In this document: positions 36,855 through 45,577 of the stretch, in pieces | How the letters are laid out: the number at the start of each line of letters is the position of its first letter | How positions within the stretch are numbered: position 1 is the first letter of the stretch | From: Nocardioides sp. YIM 152315 | GTDB taxonomy: Bacteria > Actinomycetota > Actinomycetes > Propionibacteriales > Nocardioidaceae | Direction: 5' to 3' | Assembly (NCBI RefSeq): GCF_029210375.1 | Contig: NZ_JARGER010000033.1 | Location: 91,659-155,658, forward strand | DNA length: 64,000 nucleotides | Translations under genes and position numbers: made by a program | The notes under the pieces: generated by a model | The model's database searches: none | Seen by the model: the letters and a program-made list of their open reading frames with translations, nothing else | What the model was told of the DNA's origin: nothing

Positions 36855-38357
36855 ATGGCGGAGGCTCAGGAGTACGACGTCGTCGTGGTCGGCTCGGGCG
36901 GGGGCGCGATGACGGGCGCGTTCCTCGCCCAGCTGGCCGGTCTGGCCACGGTCGTGGTCGAGAAGACCGCGCTGCTGGGCGGCACCTCGGCGTACTCCGG
37001 CGGCGCCTGCTGGCTGCCCGGCAGCCAGGTGCAGCAGCGGGCGGGCATCGCCGACTCGACCGAGTCGGCCCGGGAGTACCTGGCCGCGGTGCTGGACGCG
37101 CCGGACCGGGACGACGTCGAGGCCTTCCTCGCGCACGCGCCCGCCTTGGTCGCGGAGCTGGAGGCCGACGACGCGATCGACTTCGAGTGGCTGCCGTTCC
37201 CGGAGTACTACGACGCGCCGGGCCGGGTCCCGGCCGGTCGGTCGATCCAGCCGACCGACGTCCGGCGTGACGAGCTGCCGGCCGGCGTCGGCGACCTGGT
37301 GCGGCCCCCGGTCGAGCGCGACCGCGCCGGCGAGGCGGGCCGACGCACGCTCAGCGGCGGCCAGTCGCTGATCGCCCGGTTGCTGGCCGGCTTCCTCCGC
37401 GAGGGCGGCACCGTACTGACCGAGCTGCCGGTGACCGGCCTCGTGACCGACGGCGACCGGGTGGTCGGCGTCGCCGGGATGACGCCCGAGGGACCCGTCG
37501 AGATCCGGGCGCGGCGCGGCGTGCTGGTCGCCGCCGGCGGCTTCGAGGGGAACGCCGGGGAGCGCGCTGCGCACGGCGTGCCCGGCGACGTCGCGTGGAC
37601 GATGGCGCCGCGCGGCACCAACACCGGCGAGCCGATCGCGGCGGCGGTGGCGATCGGCGCCGCGACCGACTACCGCGGCGTCGGGTGGTTCTGCCCGGGG
37701 CTGGAGCAGCCCGACGGCGCGGGGTCGTTCACGCTCGGCTTCCGGTCCGGCCTGATGGTCGACGCGACCGGGCACCGCTACGCCAACGAGTGCCTGCCCT
37801 ACGACCGCTTCGGGCGGATCATGGCCGAGCGGGAGGAGCGGATCCCGTCCTGGTTCGTCTTCGACTCGCGCGAGGGCGGGCGGCTGCCCGCGATCGCGAT
37901 GCCCGAGGGCGATCCGGCCGCGCACCTGGAGGCAGGCACCTGGGTTCGCGCGGACACCGTGGCGGAGCTGGCCGAGCGGATCGGCGTACCTGCCGACGCG
38001 CTGGTCGCGACCGTCGACCGCTTCAACGACCTCTGCTCGAACGGCGTCGACGAGGACTTCGGCCGCGGCGCGGACGAGTACGACACGTTCTTCACCGGCG
38101 GCGCCGGGCCCACGCCCTGCGACCGGGCGCCGTTCTACGCCGCGCGCTTCGTGCTCTCCGACCTCGGCACCAAGGGCGGGCTCGTCACCGACGCGGCCGG
38201 CCGGGTGCTGCGCGAGGACGGCACGGCGATCGCCGGCCTGTACGCCGCGGGCAACAGCGCCGCGTCGGTCTTCGGCCCGCACTACCCCGGACCGGGCGCT
38301 CCGCTCGGGTCCGCCATGGTGTTCGCCTCGCTGGCCGTGCGGCACATGCGGGCCTGA
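36855..38357 (+). CDS. 3-ketosteroid delta1-dehydrogenase-like flavoprotein
   Basis: 500 aa FAD enzyme of the succinate dehydrogenase/KstD superfamily. FAD loop VVVGSGGGAMTGAFLA (residues ~10-25), VVEKTALLGGTSAYSGGACW, VLVAAGGFEGN, and C-terminal GLYAAGNSAASVFGPHYPGPG followed by APLGSAMVFASLA. The Tyr-Pro-Gly-x-Gly arrangement near the end matches KstD, where Tyr and Gly polarise the 3-keto group. It should introduce a 1,2-double bond in a 3-oxosteroid or related ketone. A KstR-type operator covers its promoter. The downstream genes (TetR, monooxygenase, SDR) support a cyclic-ketone or steroid catabolic role. Confidence 0.82.
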   Translation: MAEAQEYDVVVVGSGGGAMTGAFLAQLAGLATVVVEKTALLGGTSAYSGGACWLPGSQVQQRAGIADSTESAREYLAAVLDAPDRDDVEAFLAHAPALVAELEADDAIDFEWLPFPEYYDAPGRVPAGRSIQPTDVRRDELPAGVGDLVRPPVERDRAGEAGRRTLSGGQSLIARLLAGFLREGGTVLTELPVTGLVTDGDRVVGVAGMTPEGPVEIRARRGVLVAAGGFEGNAGERAAHGVPGDVAWTMAPRGTNTGEPIAAAVAIGAATDYRGVGWFCPGLEQPDGAGSFTLGFRSGLMVDATGHRYANECLPYDRFGRIMAEREERIPSWFVFDSREGGRLPAIAMPEGDPAAHLEAGTWVRADTVAELAERIGVPADALVATVDRFNDLCSNGVDEDFGRGADEYDTFFTGGAGPTPCDRAPFYAARFVLSDLGTKGGLVTDAAGRVLREDGTAIAGLYAAGNSAASVFGPHYPGPGAPLGSAMVFASLAVRHMRA

Positions 38358-38360
38358 GCG

Positions 38361-38960
38361 TCACCGCCCCGGCGTGACCCCGACGATCGCGGGCAGCGAG
38401 CCGGTGACGATCGCGAGCAGGTCGGCACGGGTGACGCCGCGCGGATCGTCGATCCACGACAGCACGAGCTCCTCGACCATCGCGGACCAGCCGCGCACCA
38501 CCAGTCTGTTGGCCGGGGTGTCGGGGACGATCTCGCCATGCACGTCCTCGCGGAACACGCGGCCGTTGAGCGCCGACCGGGCGTCCTCGTAGATCGCGCG
38601 GAGGCTCTCGTTGCCGCCCGCGGCGGCCTTGACCAGCGAGACATAGCCCTCGTGGTTGGCGACCACGTAGTCGACGTACGCCGTCACCGACGTCAGCAGT
38701 CGCTCCAGGGGGTCGCCGTCGGTCGGCGGCGTGGTCTGCGCGATGAGGTCGTCGGCGGCGTGCCGTACGACCGCCTCGTGGAAGGCCTGCTTGCTGCCGA
38801 AGTAGTGGTAGAGAAGACCCCGGGAGATGCCCGCCTCCTCGGCGAGCAGGTCGATCGAGAGCTCGTCGAGCGACCGGTGAGCGAGCAGGCGCACGCCGAG
38901 GTCGAGCAGCTGCTCGCGGCGCCGCTCCGGCGAGAGCCGGGTACGAGGGGTCGTGGTCAC
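38361..38960 (-). CDS. TetR/AcrR-family transcriptional regulator
   Basis: 199 aa. N-terminal HTH RREQLLDLGVRLLAHRSLDE, then LLAEEAGISRGLLYHYFGSK with FHEAVVRH; the ligand-binding domain follows. GTG 38960 is 6 nt after TAGAGT (38967-38972, minus strand), which itself overlaps a palindrome, suggesting autorepression. It probably controls the divergent monooxygenase-SDR operon and perhaps the convergent KstD-like gene. It does not look like KstR itself. Confidence 0.9.
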   Translation of the reverse strand: MTTTPRTRLSPERRREQLLDLGVRLLAHRSLDELSIDLLAEEAGISRGLLYHYFGSKQAFHEAVVRHAADDLIAQTTPPTDGDPLERLLTSVTAYVDYVVANHEGYVSLVKAAAGGNESLRAIYEDARSALNGRVFREDVHGEIVPDTPANRLVVRGWSAMVEELVLSWIDDPRGVTRADLLAIVTGSLPAIVGVTPGR

Positions 38961-38966
38961 GCGACC

Positions 38967-39002
38967 ACTCTATTGACGTCCGTTCAATAGCGCCAGTACC
39001 GT
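38967..39002. promoter_or_regulatory. Divergent TetR/monooxygenase control region with palindrome
   Basis: CTATTGA at 38970-38976 and TCAATAG at 38984-38990 form a 21-bp palindrome. The TetR gene -10 (TAGAGT, minus, 38967-38972) overlaps its left end. The monooxygenase -10 is TACCGT (38997-39002), 7 nt before ATG 39010. Likely operator of the TetR protein. Confidence 0.55.
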
Positions 39003-39009
39003 CGACGCC

Positions 39010-40545
39010 ATGGGTGTCCAGCACGTCGACCACCTCGTCGACCACCTCGTCGACCACCTCGTCGACCACCTCGTCGTCGGCGCCGGCTTCGCGGGCCTCT
39101 GCGCCGCGATCAAGCTGCAGGAGGACGGCGAGCGCGACTTCCTCGTCGTCGAGAAGGGCTCCGACGTGGGCGGCACCTGGCGCGACAACACCTACCCCGG
39201 GGCGGCGTGCGACGTGCCGAGCCAGCTCTACTCGTTCTCGTTCGCGCCCAACCCCGAGTGGTCGATGTCCTACAGCCCGCAGCCGGAGATCCAGGCGTAC
39301 CTGCGCAGGGTCGCCGAGCGCTCCGGCACGCTCGACCGCTTCGAGCTCGACACCTCGTTCGACGACGCCGCCTGGGACGACGCCACCGCTCGCTGGATCG
39401 TGCAGGTCACCGGTCCGGCCGGCCGGCGCACCATCGGCGCCCGCACGCTGATCGTCGGCGCCGGCGGGCTCTCGGAGCCGCGGCTGCCCGACATCGAGGG
39501 CATTGAGACCTTCCAGGGGCCCCTCTTCCACTCCGCACGCTGGGACCACACGGTCGACCTCGCCGGCAAGCGGGTCGCGGTGATCGGCACCGGCGCCTCG
39601 GCGATCCAGATCGTGCCGGAGCTGCAGCGGACCCTGGCAGCCACCGGCGGCCACCTCGACGTCTACCAGCGCACGGCGCCGTGGGTGATTCCCCGCAACG
39701 ACCGCAGGTACGGCGCGCTCGAGCGGCAGGCGCTGCGCCGCGTCCCGGCGCTGGGACGCCTCTACCGGACCGGGATCTACTGGGCCCACGAGGCCTACGT
39801 GCCGGCGTTCACGATCGAGCCGAGGATCGCGCTGCCCGCCCGCAAGGCCGCGGAGGCCAACATCCGCAAGGGCATCGGCGACCCGACGCTGCGCGCGAAG
39901 GTGACGCCGCACTTCGCGATCGGGTGCAAGCGGATCCTGCGCTCGAACACCTACTACCCCGCGCTCGCCGCCGACAACACCGAGCTGGTCACCGACCCGG
40001 TCGCGAAGGTGACCGGCGACGCGATCGTGACCGCCGACGGCGTCGAGCGGCCGGTCGACGTGCTCGTCGTGGCGACCGGGTTCTGGACGACCGAGCTGCC
40101 GGTGACCGAACACATCTCCGGCCCGGCCGGGCGCAGCCTCGCCGACGTCTGGCGCGAGGGCGGCATGGCGGCCTACAAGGGCACGACCGTGCCGGGCTTC
40201 CCGAACCTCTTCATGATCGTCGGCCCCAACACCGGCCAGGGCCACACCAGCATGGTCTTCATCATCGAGGCGCAGGTCGCCTACATCCGCGATGCCATCC
40301 GCACCCTGCGCGAGCGCGGCTGGGCGGCCGTCGAGCCGCGCGCGGGCGCGTTCCGCCGCTGGAACGCCGACCTGCAGCGCCGGATGAAGCGCACGGTCTG
40401 GACGCGCGGCGGCTGCCGGAGCTGGTACCTCGACGAACACGGCCACAACACGACCCTGTGGCCGAAGGCGACGTTCACCTTCCGGCGCCGGCTCGCCCGA
40501 TTCGACGCGGACGCCTACGACGTACGACAGGAGATGACAGCGTGA
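39010..40545 (+). CDS. Flavin monooxygenase, Baeyer-Villiger type
   Basis: 511 aa. FAD site VVGAGFAGLCAAIKLQ (~22-37), the Baeyer-Villiger fingerprint FQGPLFHSARWD (F-x-G-x3-H-x3-W-D, residues ~168-179) and the NADPH site VIGTGASAIQIVP (~191-203). It inserts oxygen into a ketone to give an ester or lactone, or hydroxylates related substrates. The N-terminus is odd: VDHL is repeated four times just before the FAD strand, from a 12-bp tandem repeat in the DNA. It is followed by an SDR with a 4-base overlap (GTGA). Confidence 0.9.
   Translation: MGVQHVDHLVDHLVDHLVDHLVVGAGFAGLCAAIKLQEDGERDFLVVEKGSDVGGTWRDNTYPGAACDVPSQLYSFSFAPNPEWSMSYSPQPEIQAYLRRVAERSGTLDRFELDTSFDDAAWDDATARWIVQVTGPAGRRTIGARTLIVGAGGLSEPRLPDIEGIETFQGPLFHSARWDHTVDLAGKRVAVIGTGASAIQIVPELQRTLAATGGHLDVYQRTAPWVIPRNDRRYGALERQALRRVPALGRLYRTGIYWAHEAYVPAFTIEPRIALPARKAAEANIRKGIGDPTLRAKVTPHFAIGCKRILRSNTYYPALAADNTELVTDPVAKVTGDAIVTADGVERPVDVLVVATGFWTTELPVTEHISGPAGRSLADVWREGGMAAYKGTTVPGFPNLFMIVGPNTGQGHTSMVFIIEAQVAYIRDAIRTLRERGWAAVEPRAGAFRRWNADLQRRMKRTVWTRGGCRSWYLDEHGHNTTLWPKATFTFRRRLARFDADAYDVRQEMTA
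39025..39072 (+). repeat. 12-bp coding minisatellite (four units)
   Basis: GTCGACCACCTC four times without error, encoding Val-Asp-His-Leu x4 at residues ~6-21 of the monooxygenase; a partial unit follows on the left and right. Such exact repeats usually arise by slippage and can vary between strains. Confidence 0.9.
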
Positions 40546-41384
40546 AGGACTTCAACGGCAAGGTCGTCGTGATCACGGGCTCCGGCTCGGGGATCGGCAG
40601 GGCGCTGGCGGTCAACCTCGCCGGCCGCGGCGCCCGGCTCGCGATCTCCGACGTGAACGACGACGGCCTCGCCGAGACCGTCGACCTCGTGAAGGGCGCG
40701 GGTGCGCGCGAGGTCCGTTCGGACCACCTCGACGTGGCCGACCGGGCCGCGTTCGCGACGTACGCCGCGACCGTGGTCGACCACTTCGGTCAGGTGAACC
40801 TCGTGGTCAACAACGCCGGCGTCGCCCTGGCCGGCGACCTCGTCGACCTCGAGTACGACGACATGGACTGGATCATGGGCATCAACTTCTGGGGTGTCGT
40901 GCACGGCACGAAGGAGTTCCTGCCGCACCTGATCGCGTCCGGCGACGGCCACCTCGTGAACATCTCCTCGCTCTTCGGGCTGGTGTCGATGCCCGGCCAG
41001 AGCCTGTACAACTCGGCGAAGTACGCCGTGCGCGGACTCTCCGAGGCGGTGCGCGAGGAGATGCTCGTCGCCGGCCACCGGGTCGGCGTCACCGTCGTGC
41101 ACCCGGGCGGCATCAAGACCGCGATCGCCCGCAACGCCCGCTACTCGGCGGCCGAGGACGGCGTCGAGAGCGCGAAGAGGTTCGACGAGAAGCTCGCGAA
41201 GATGACCCCCGAGCGGGCCGCCGAGATCATCGTCGCCGGAGTCGAGAAGGACAAGGCGCGCGTGCTCGTCGGCCTCGACGCCCACGCCGTGCACCACCTC
41301 GCGAAGCTGACCGGGTCGCGCTACCAGGACATCGTGGCGCGCGGCTACCGCAAGGTCATGCCTGCGAAGACGACGATCGTCTGA
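40542..41384 (+). CDS. Short-chain dehydrogenase/reductase
   Basis: 280 aa classical SDR: cofactor loop VVVITGSGSGIGRALA, NNAG motif VVNNAGVALAG, catalytic serine in NISSLFG, YNSAKYAVRG with Tyr ~156 and Lys ~160. ISDVNDD after strand 2 has an acidic residue, which favours NAD. GTG start overlaps the monooxygenase stop, so they are co-expressed. A plausible order is SDR oxidising an alcohol to the ketone used by the monooxygenase (inference). Its last 29 nt overlap the convergent exporter gene. Confidence 0.9.
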   Translation: MKDFNGKVVVITGSGSGIGRALAVNLAGRGARLAISDVNDDGLAETVDLVKGAGAREVRSDHLDVADRAAFATYAATVVDHFGQVNLVVNNAGVALAGDLVDLEYDDMDWIMGINFWGVVHGTKEFLPHLIASGDGHLVNISSLFGLVSMPGQSLYNSAKYAVRGLSEAVREEMLVAGHRVGVTVVHPGGIKTAIARNARYSAAEDGVESAKRFDEKLAKMTPERAAEIIVAGVEKDKARVLVGLDAHAVHHLAKLTGSRYQDIVARGYRKVMPAKTTIV

Positions 41385-42723
41385 GCCTCGTCTCGCTCCG
41401 GTTGCGCGCCTTGATGCGCAGCGGTCCGACCAGGCGCGGGCCGGCGAGCCGGCTCTCGAGCTTGCGGGCCTCGCGCTGGATCGGCTGGGCGACGTACTCC
41501 CCGAGGATCACCCCGGCCGCGAGCGCGAGTGCGACCGAGCCGGCGGTGAAGAGCGCCAGCAGCCCCTCCGACGTGGCGGCGCCGCCCTCGGAGAGCAGGC
41601 TCAGGCCGCGGTAGATCGAGAGGCCCGGCAGCATCGGCACGACCGCCGGGACGACCACGACGAGGGGCGGGACCCGCAGCCGGGCGGCGACGCCGTAGCT
41701 GACCAGCCCGACGAAGAACGCCGCGACCGCGGTCGGCCACGAACGGCCGATGCCGCTGACGTTGGCCGACTGCGAGATCAGCATCGCGATCGCGGCCACC
41801 AGGCCGATGGTGGCCAGCGCGCGGCGGGGGGCGTAGGAGGCGAACGCGAACGCCGCCGCACAGATCGCGGCGCCGATCGCCGCGACCGAGGCCTGCTTCA
41901 GGTCGGCCGCCGCACCCGGGTCGAGACGGCCGACGTCGACGCCGAGCACGGTGCCGATCTGGAGGCCGCCGCCGACGCCGGCGATGATGCCGGCGGTCGC
42001 GAGCAGCGCCTCGGTCAGCCGGGCGCCGGCGGTGACGTAGAAGCCGGACAGGGCGTCCTGCAGGGCGCCCATGAAGCCGATGCCGGCGAGCAGCATGATG
42101 ATGTTCGCGGTCACCACGACCGAGGGGTCGAGGTCGGCCGGCGTGGCGGCGACCGCGACGGCGATCAGGGTCGCGACCCCGCCACCGGCGACCTGGAGGT
42201 AGAAGAACGGCAGTCGTCGCCGGGCCATCACCATCTGGAGCCGGTCGATGCAGACCGCCGCCACGAACGCGATCGACACGACCTCCCAGCCACCTCCGAG
42301 CTGGAGGCCCACGCCCGCGCACATCGCGCCCCAGCCGAGCGTCGCCGCCCAGCGCGGCAGGGTGTGGCCGGACGAGACGATGCGGGCCAGCCGGCCCCGC
42401 GCGTCCTTGAGGTCGGCCTCGCCGCGGAGCACGTCGCGCACCAGGTGGTCGACCAGCGTCAGGTCCTCGTAGTCGATGTCACGCTGCTTGACCTGCCGGA
42501 TGAGCACGAACGACGGGAGCTCCGGGTCGGGCTGGAAGCTCATCGACAGCGACGTGAACGTCACGTCCACCTCGGGGTGGCGGACGCCGAGCTGCCACGA
42601 CAGCGCCTGCATCGTCGCGGTGACGTCCGCCGCGCCGGCGCCCGAGGAGAGAAGCAGCTCGCCGACGCGGAGGCAGAAGTCGAGAGTCAGGTTCAGCTCG
42701 CGAGCCTCCAACATGGCCGCCAT
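41356..42723 (-). CDS. Threonine/serine exporter family protein (ThrE-like)
   Basis: 455 aa. The N-terminal domain (DUF1212 type: FCLRVGELLLSSGAGAADVTATM) and about ten membrane helices match actinobacterial ThrE, with both halves (DUF1212 and DUF3815) in one chain: YVTAGARLTEALLATAGIIAG and PLVVVVPAVVPMLPGLSIYRG. It exports Thr/Ser or similar small solutes by proton-motive force. ATG 42723 is 7 nt after TAGACC, back to back with the DUF402 promoter. It overlaps the SDR end. Confidence 0.85.
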   Translation of the reverse strand: MAAMLEARELNLTLDFCLRVGELLLSSGAGAADVTATMQALSWQLGVRHPEVDVTFTSLSMSFQPDPELPSFVLIRQVKQRDIDYEDLTLVDHLVRDVLRGEADLKDARGRLARIVSSGHTLPRWAATLGWGAMCAGVGLQLGGGWEVVSIAFVAAVCIDRLQMVMARRRLPFFYLQVAGGGVATLIAVAVAATPADLDPSVVVTANIIMLLAGIGFMGALQDALSGFYVTAGARLTEALLATAGIIAGVGGGLQIGTVLGVDVGRLDPGAAADLKQASVAAIGAAICAAAFAFASYAPRRALATIGLVAAIAMLISQSANVSGIGRSWPTAVAAFFVGLVSYGVAARLRVPPLVVVVPAVVPMLPGLSIYRGLSLLSEGGAATSEGLLALFTAGSVALALAAGVILGEYVAQPIQREARKLESRLAGPRLVGPLRIKARNRSETRLRRSSSSQA

Positions 42724-42730
42724 GCTCGCA

Positions 42731-42740
42731 GGTCTAGGTT
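42731..42740. promoter_or_regulatory. Back-to-back leaderless promoters of thrE-like and DUF402 genes
   Basis: GGTCTAGGTT contains TAGGTT (6 nt to GTG 42747) and, on the other strand, TAGACC (7 nt to ATG 42723), sharing the TA. The gap between starts is 23 nt, exactly as between the ligD-like gene and msrB. Confidence 0.5.
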
Positions 42741-42746
42741 GTGCAC

Positions 42747-43286
42747 GTGCCACTCGCCCGGGGAGACGACGTCCGTGTCGTGATGTCCAAGTGGGGAGAC
42801 CGCCCGCACTGGGAGTTCGACGCGATCTTCCTCGGCAGCGACCCACACGGCGACTGGCTCGGCATCCCGGCCGGCACCGCGATGGCGCGACCCGGCGCGA
42901 CCTACGTCGCGCCGACCCACCAGGTCGGCCTGGTGCCCCCGGCCGGACCCGACGCGGAGCGCGGATGGCTCGCGACCATCCACGACGTCGGCGGGCCGGT
43001 GCGGGTCTACGTCGACATCACCACCCCACCGACCTGGGACGGCCCGACGCTCCGGGCGGTCGACCTCGACCTCGACGTCATCCTCGGCCACACGGGCCGG
43101 GCGTGGGTGGACGACGAGGACGAGTTCGCCGACCACCGGATCCGGTTCGGCTACCCCGACGAGGTCACCCGGGCCGCCATGGCCTCCTGCGACCGGGTGC
43201 ACGCTCTCGTGGCCCGCGGGCACGCGCCGTACGACGGCAGTGCGACCGTCTGGCTCGCCCGGCTGGGGGACTTGTTGCCCCGTTGA
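42747..43286 (+). CDS. DUF402 family protein
   Basis: 179 aa from GTG 42747; GTG 42741 is less likely because it would leave no gap after the -10. The family core is VRVYVDITTPPTWDGPTLRAVDLDLDV split as VYVDITTPPTWDG and VDLDLDVILGHTG, with the acidic DDEDEFADHRIR that follows. DUF402 proteins include nucleoside di/triphosphate phosphatases and FomD; metal-binding acidic residues are present. The substrate is unknown. Confidence 0.82.
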   Translation: MPLARGDDVRVVMSKWGDRPHWEFDAIFLGSDPHGDWLGIPAGTAMARPGATYVAPTHQVGLVPPAGPDAERGWLATIHDVGGPVRVYVDITTPPTWDGPTLRAVDLDLDVILGHTGRAWVDDEDEFADHRIRFGYPDEVTRAAMASCDRVHALVARGHAPYDGSATVWLARLGDLLPR

Positions 43287-43305
43287 GGTGTGGAACGCTG
43301 GTGCC

Positions 43306-44454
43306 GTGCGCATCGACTTCCACGGTTCGCCGGAGCCGACGCTGGGCGTCGAGTGGGAGCTCGCGCTCGTCGACCGCCGCACCCGGGACCTGCGCAACGA
43401 CGCCACCCACCTCTTCGCCCGCGTCAAGCCGCGGCTCGCGGACCCGTCCAGGTTGCACAAGGAGCTGCTTCGCAACACCGTCGAGGTCGTCAGCGGCGTC
43501 TGCCACACGGTCGAGGAGGCGATGGCCGACCTGCGCGGCACCCTCGAGGTCGTGGTCCCGGCCGGCGACGAGCTCGACATCGACCTCTACGGCGCCGGCA
43601 CCCATCCGTTCGCGTCGTGGACCGTGCAGCAGCTCAGCGAGGGGCACCGCTACGAGGAGCTGATCAACCGCACCCAGTGGTGGGGTCGACAGATGCTGAT
43701 CTGGGGGGTGCACGTGCACGTCGGGCTGCCCGAGCAGAAGCGCGTCATGGGCGTGCTCTCGGCGCTGCTGAACTACCACCCGCACCTCCAGGCGCTCTCC
43801 GCCTCGTCGCCGATCTGGGCCGGACTCGACACCGGCTACGCCTCCAACCGGGCGCTGATGTTCCAGCAGCTGCCGACCGCGGGGCTGCCCTTCCAGTTCA
43901 CCGAGTGGCCGGAGTTCGAGACGTTCGTGCAGGACCAGCTGACCACCGGGGTGATCGAGGTGCTCTCCGAGATCCGCTGGGACGTCCGGCCGGCCCCGCA
44001 CCTCGGCACGCTCGAGAACCGAGTCTGCGACGGCGTCTCCACGCTGGCCGAGCTGGCCGCGCTGACCGCCCTGATGCACTGCCTGGTCGTCGACCTCGAC
44101 GCCCGGATGGCGGCCGGCGAGGAGCTGCCCACCCTCCCGCCGTGGCACGTGCAGGAGAACAAGTGGCGCGCCGCCCGCTACGGCCTCGACGCGATCATCA
44201 TCACCGACGCGGACTCCCACGAGCGGCTCGTCACCGACGACCTGACCGATCTGCTCGAGCGGCTCGCCCCCGTCGCCGAGCGGCTGGGGTGCGCCGCCGA
44301 GCTCGCCTCGGTCGCCGACATCTGGCACGGCGGCGCGTCGTACCAGCGCCAGCGGGCCGTGGCCGCGGACACCGAGGGCGACCTGGTGGCGGTGGTCGAC
44401 TCGGTCGTGCGGGAGCTGCGCGCCAGCCTGGGTCCGCGCTACGCCGGCCGGTAG
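43306..44454 (+). CDS. YbdK-family carboxylate-amine ligase (glutamate-cysteine ligase 2 type)
   Basis: 382 aa. Family marks: PTLGVEWELALVDRRTRDL at the N-terminus, GTHPFASW, WGVHVHVGLPEQK, RWDVRPAPHLGTLENRVCD and NKWRAARYGLDA. Members form gamma-glutamyl amide bonds with ATP; actual products are often unproven because actinomycetes use mycothiol, not glutathione. GTG 43306 fits the family N-terminus. It lies 19 nt after the DUF402 gene and may be co-transcribed with it. Confidence 0.88.
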   Translation: MRIDFHGSPEPTLGVEWELALVDRRTRDLRNDATHLFARVKPRLADPSRLHKELLRNTVEVVSGVCHTVEEAMADLRGTLEVVVPAGDELDIDLYGAGTHPFASWTVQQLSEGHRYEELINRTQWWGRQMLIWGVHVHVGLPEQKRVMGVLSALLNYHPHLQALSASSPIWAGLDTGYASNRALMFQQLPTAGLPFQFTEWPEFETFVQDQLTTGVIEVLSEIRWDVRPAPHLGTLENRVCDGVSTLAELAALTALMHCLVVDLDARMAAGEELPTLPPWHVQENKWRAARYGLDAIIITDADSHERLVTDDLTDLLERLAPVAERLGCAAELASVADIWHGGASYQRQRAVAADTEGDLVAVVDSVVRELRASLGPRYAGR

Positions 44455-44485
44455 CCACGGCAGGAGGCCGCCCCGTCGGCCGCCG

Positions 44486-45577
44486 TCAGTAGCCGTCGGG
44501 TGGCGGCACCATCTCGAGGCGGACACCGAGCAGCCGGACCGGTCGGTCGTGCTCCACCCGGTCGAGCAGCGACACGGCGGCCTCGGCGAGCACGTCGGGG
44601 TCGTTGCTCGGCTCGGGCAGGGTGAGGCTGCGGCTGAGCGTGATGAAGGGTCTCAGCCGGATCTTCAGGCCCACGCGGGCGGCCGGGCGCCCCTCGGCGT
44701 CGATGTCCTCGACCGCGCGCCGGGTGATCCGCCGCGTGGCCTCGGCCACCTCGTGCCAGTCCTCCAGGTCCTCCTGGAAGGTCTCCTCCCGGCCGTGCGC
44801 CCGTGGCACCCACGGCGTCGCGTCCACGGGGCTGGTGTCGACGCCGCGGCCGAGTCGGTGGAACCACGGCCCCATCGTGGGCCCGATCTCGGCCGCCAGC
44901 GCCCGGGCGTCGGAGGCGGCGAGCTGATCGACCGTGTCGATGCCGAGCGCGGCCAGCCGCTTGCCGGTCCTGCTGCCGATGCCCCACAACGCCGTCGTCG
45001 GGCGTCGGCCCATCACCTCCTGCCAGTTCTGCGCCGTCAGCTGCCACACGCCGCGCGGCTTGCCGAAGTCGGTCGCGATCTTCGCGCGCAGCTTGTTGTC
45101 GCCGATGCCCACCGAGCAGTGCAGCCCGCTCGCCTCGAGCACGGCGCTCCGGACCCGACCGGCGTACTCCCGCGGGTCGCCGAGCTCCCCGTGCGCCGGA
45201 CCGGGGGCCAGGAACGCCTCGTCCCACCCGAGCACCTCCAGCACGACCGGGGCGCCACCCCAGGTGAGGGCCCGCAGCGCCGCCATCACCTGCGCCGAGG
45301 CCTCGTTGTAGGCCTCCTTGTCGACGGGGAGGAACACCGCCTCGGGGCACTTGCGGGCCGCGACCCGCAGCGGCATGCCGGAGCCGACGCCGAACGCGCG
45401 TGCTTCGTACGACGCGGTCGACACCACCCCACGCTCGGTCGGATCGCCCCGCCCGCCCACGACCACCGGCAGTCCGGCCAGCTCGGGGTGGCGCAGCACC
45501 TCGACCGCCGCCAGGAACTGGTCGAGGTCGACGTGCAGCACCCACGGCTGCCCCTCGGGACCCTGACGGACCGTCAT
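44486..45577 (-). CDS. dinB: Y-family DNA polymerase IV
   Basis: 363 aa translesion polymerase. The N-terminal LHVDLDQFLAAVE supplies the first metal aspartate, VLGWDEAFLAPG the second acidic pair (the usual S-x-D-E is here G-W-D-E), VSTASYEARAFGVGSGMPL the fingers. The HhH region is LWGIGSRTGKRLAALGID, then the little finger. No C-terminal beta-clamp motif is obvious. ATG 45577 overlaps the FUSC stop (ATGA). Confidence 0.9.
   Translation of the reverse strand: MTVRQGPEGQPWVLHVDLDQFLAAVEVLRHPELAGLPVVVGGRGDPTERGVVSTASYEARAFGVGSGMPLRVAARKCPEAVFLPVDKEAYNEASAQVMAALRALTWGGAPVVLEVLGWDEAFLAPGPAHGELGDPREYAGRVRSAVLEASGLHCSVGIGDNKLRAKIATDFGKPRGVWQLTAQNWQEVMGRRPTTALWGIGSRTGKRLAALGIDTVDQLAASDARALAAEIGPTMGPWFHRLGRGVDTSPVDATPWVPRAHGREETFQEDLEDWHEVAEATRRITRRAVEDIDAEGRPAARVGLKIRLRPFITLSRSLTLPEPSNDPDVLAEAAVSLLDRVEHDRPVRLLGVRLEMVPPPDGY

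Noticed and set aside
38361..38960. Calling the TetR gene kstR because of the KstR-type site nearby
   Set aside because: Its own promoter has a different palindrome and the ligand domain does not look like KstR; the KstR-like site may belong to a regulator elsewhere.
39014..39451. Ser/Thr-rich overlapping frame at the minisatellite, and the idea of a CRISPR-like array
   Set aside because: Units are contiguous with no spacers, and the monooxygenase frame with its FAD motif explains the sequence.
44486..45577. Inactive DinB because the S-x-D-E motif reads G-W-D-E
   Set aside because: Both acidic residues are kept, and the rest of the polymerase is intact; the change alone does not show loss of activity.
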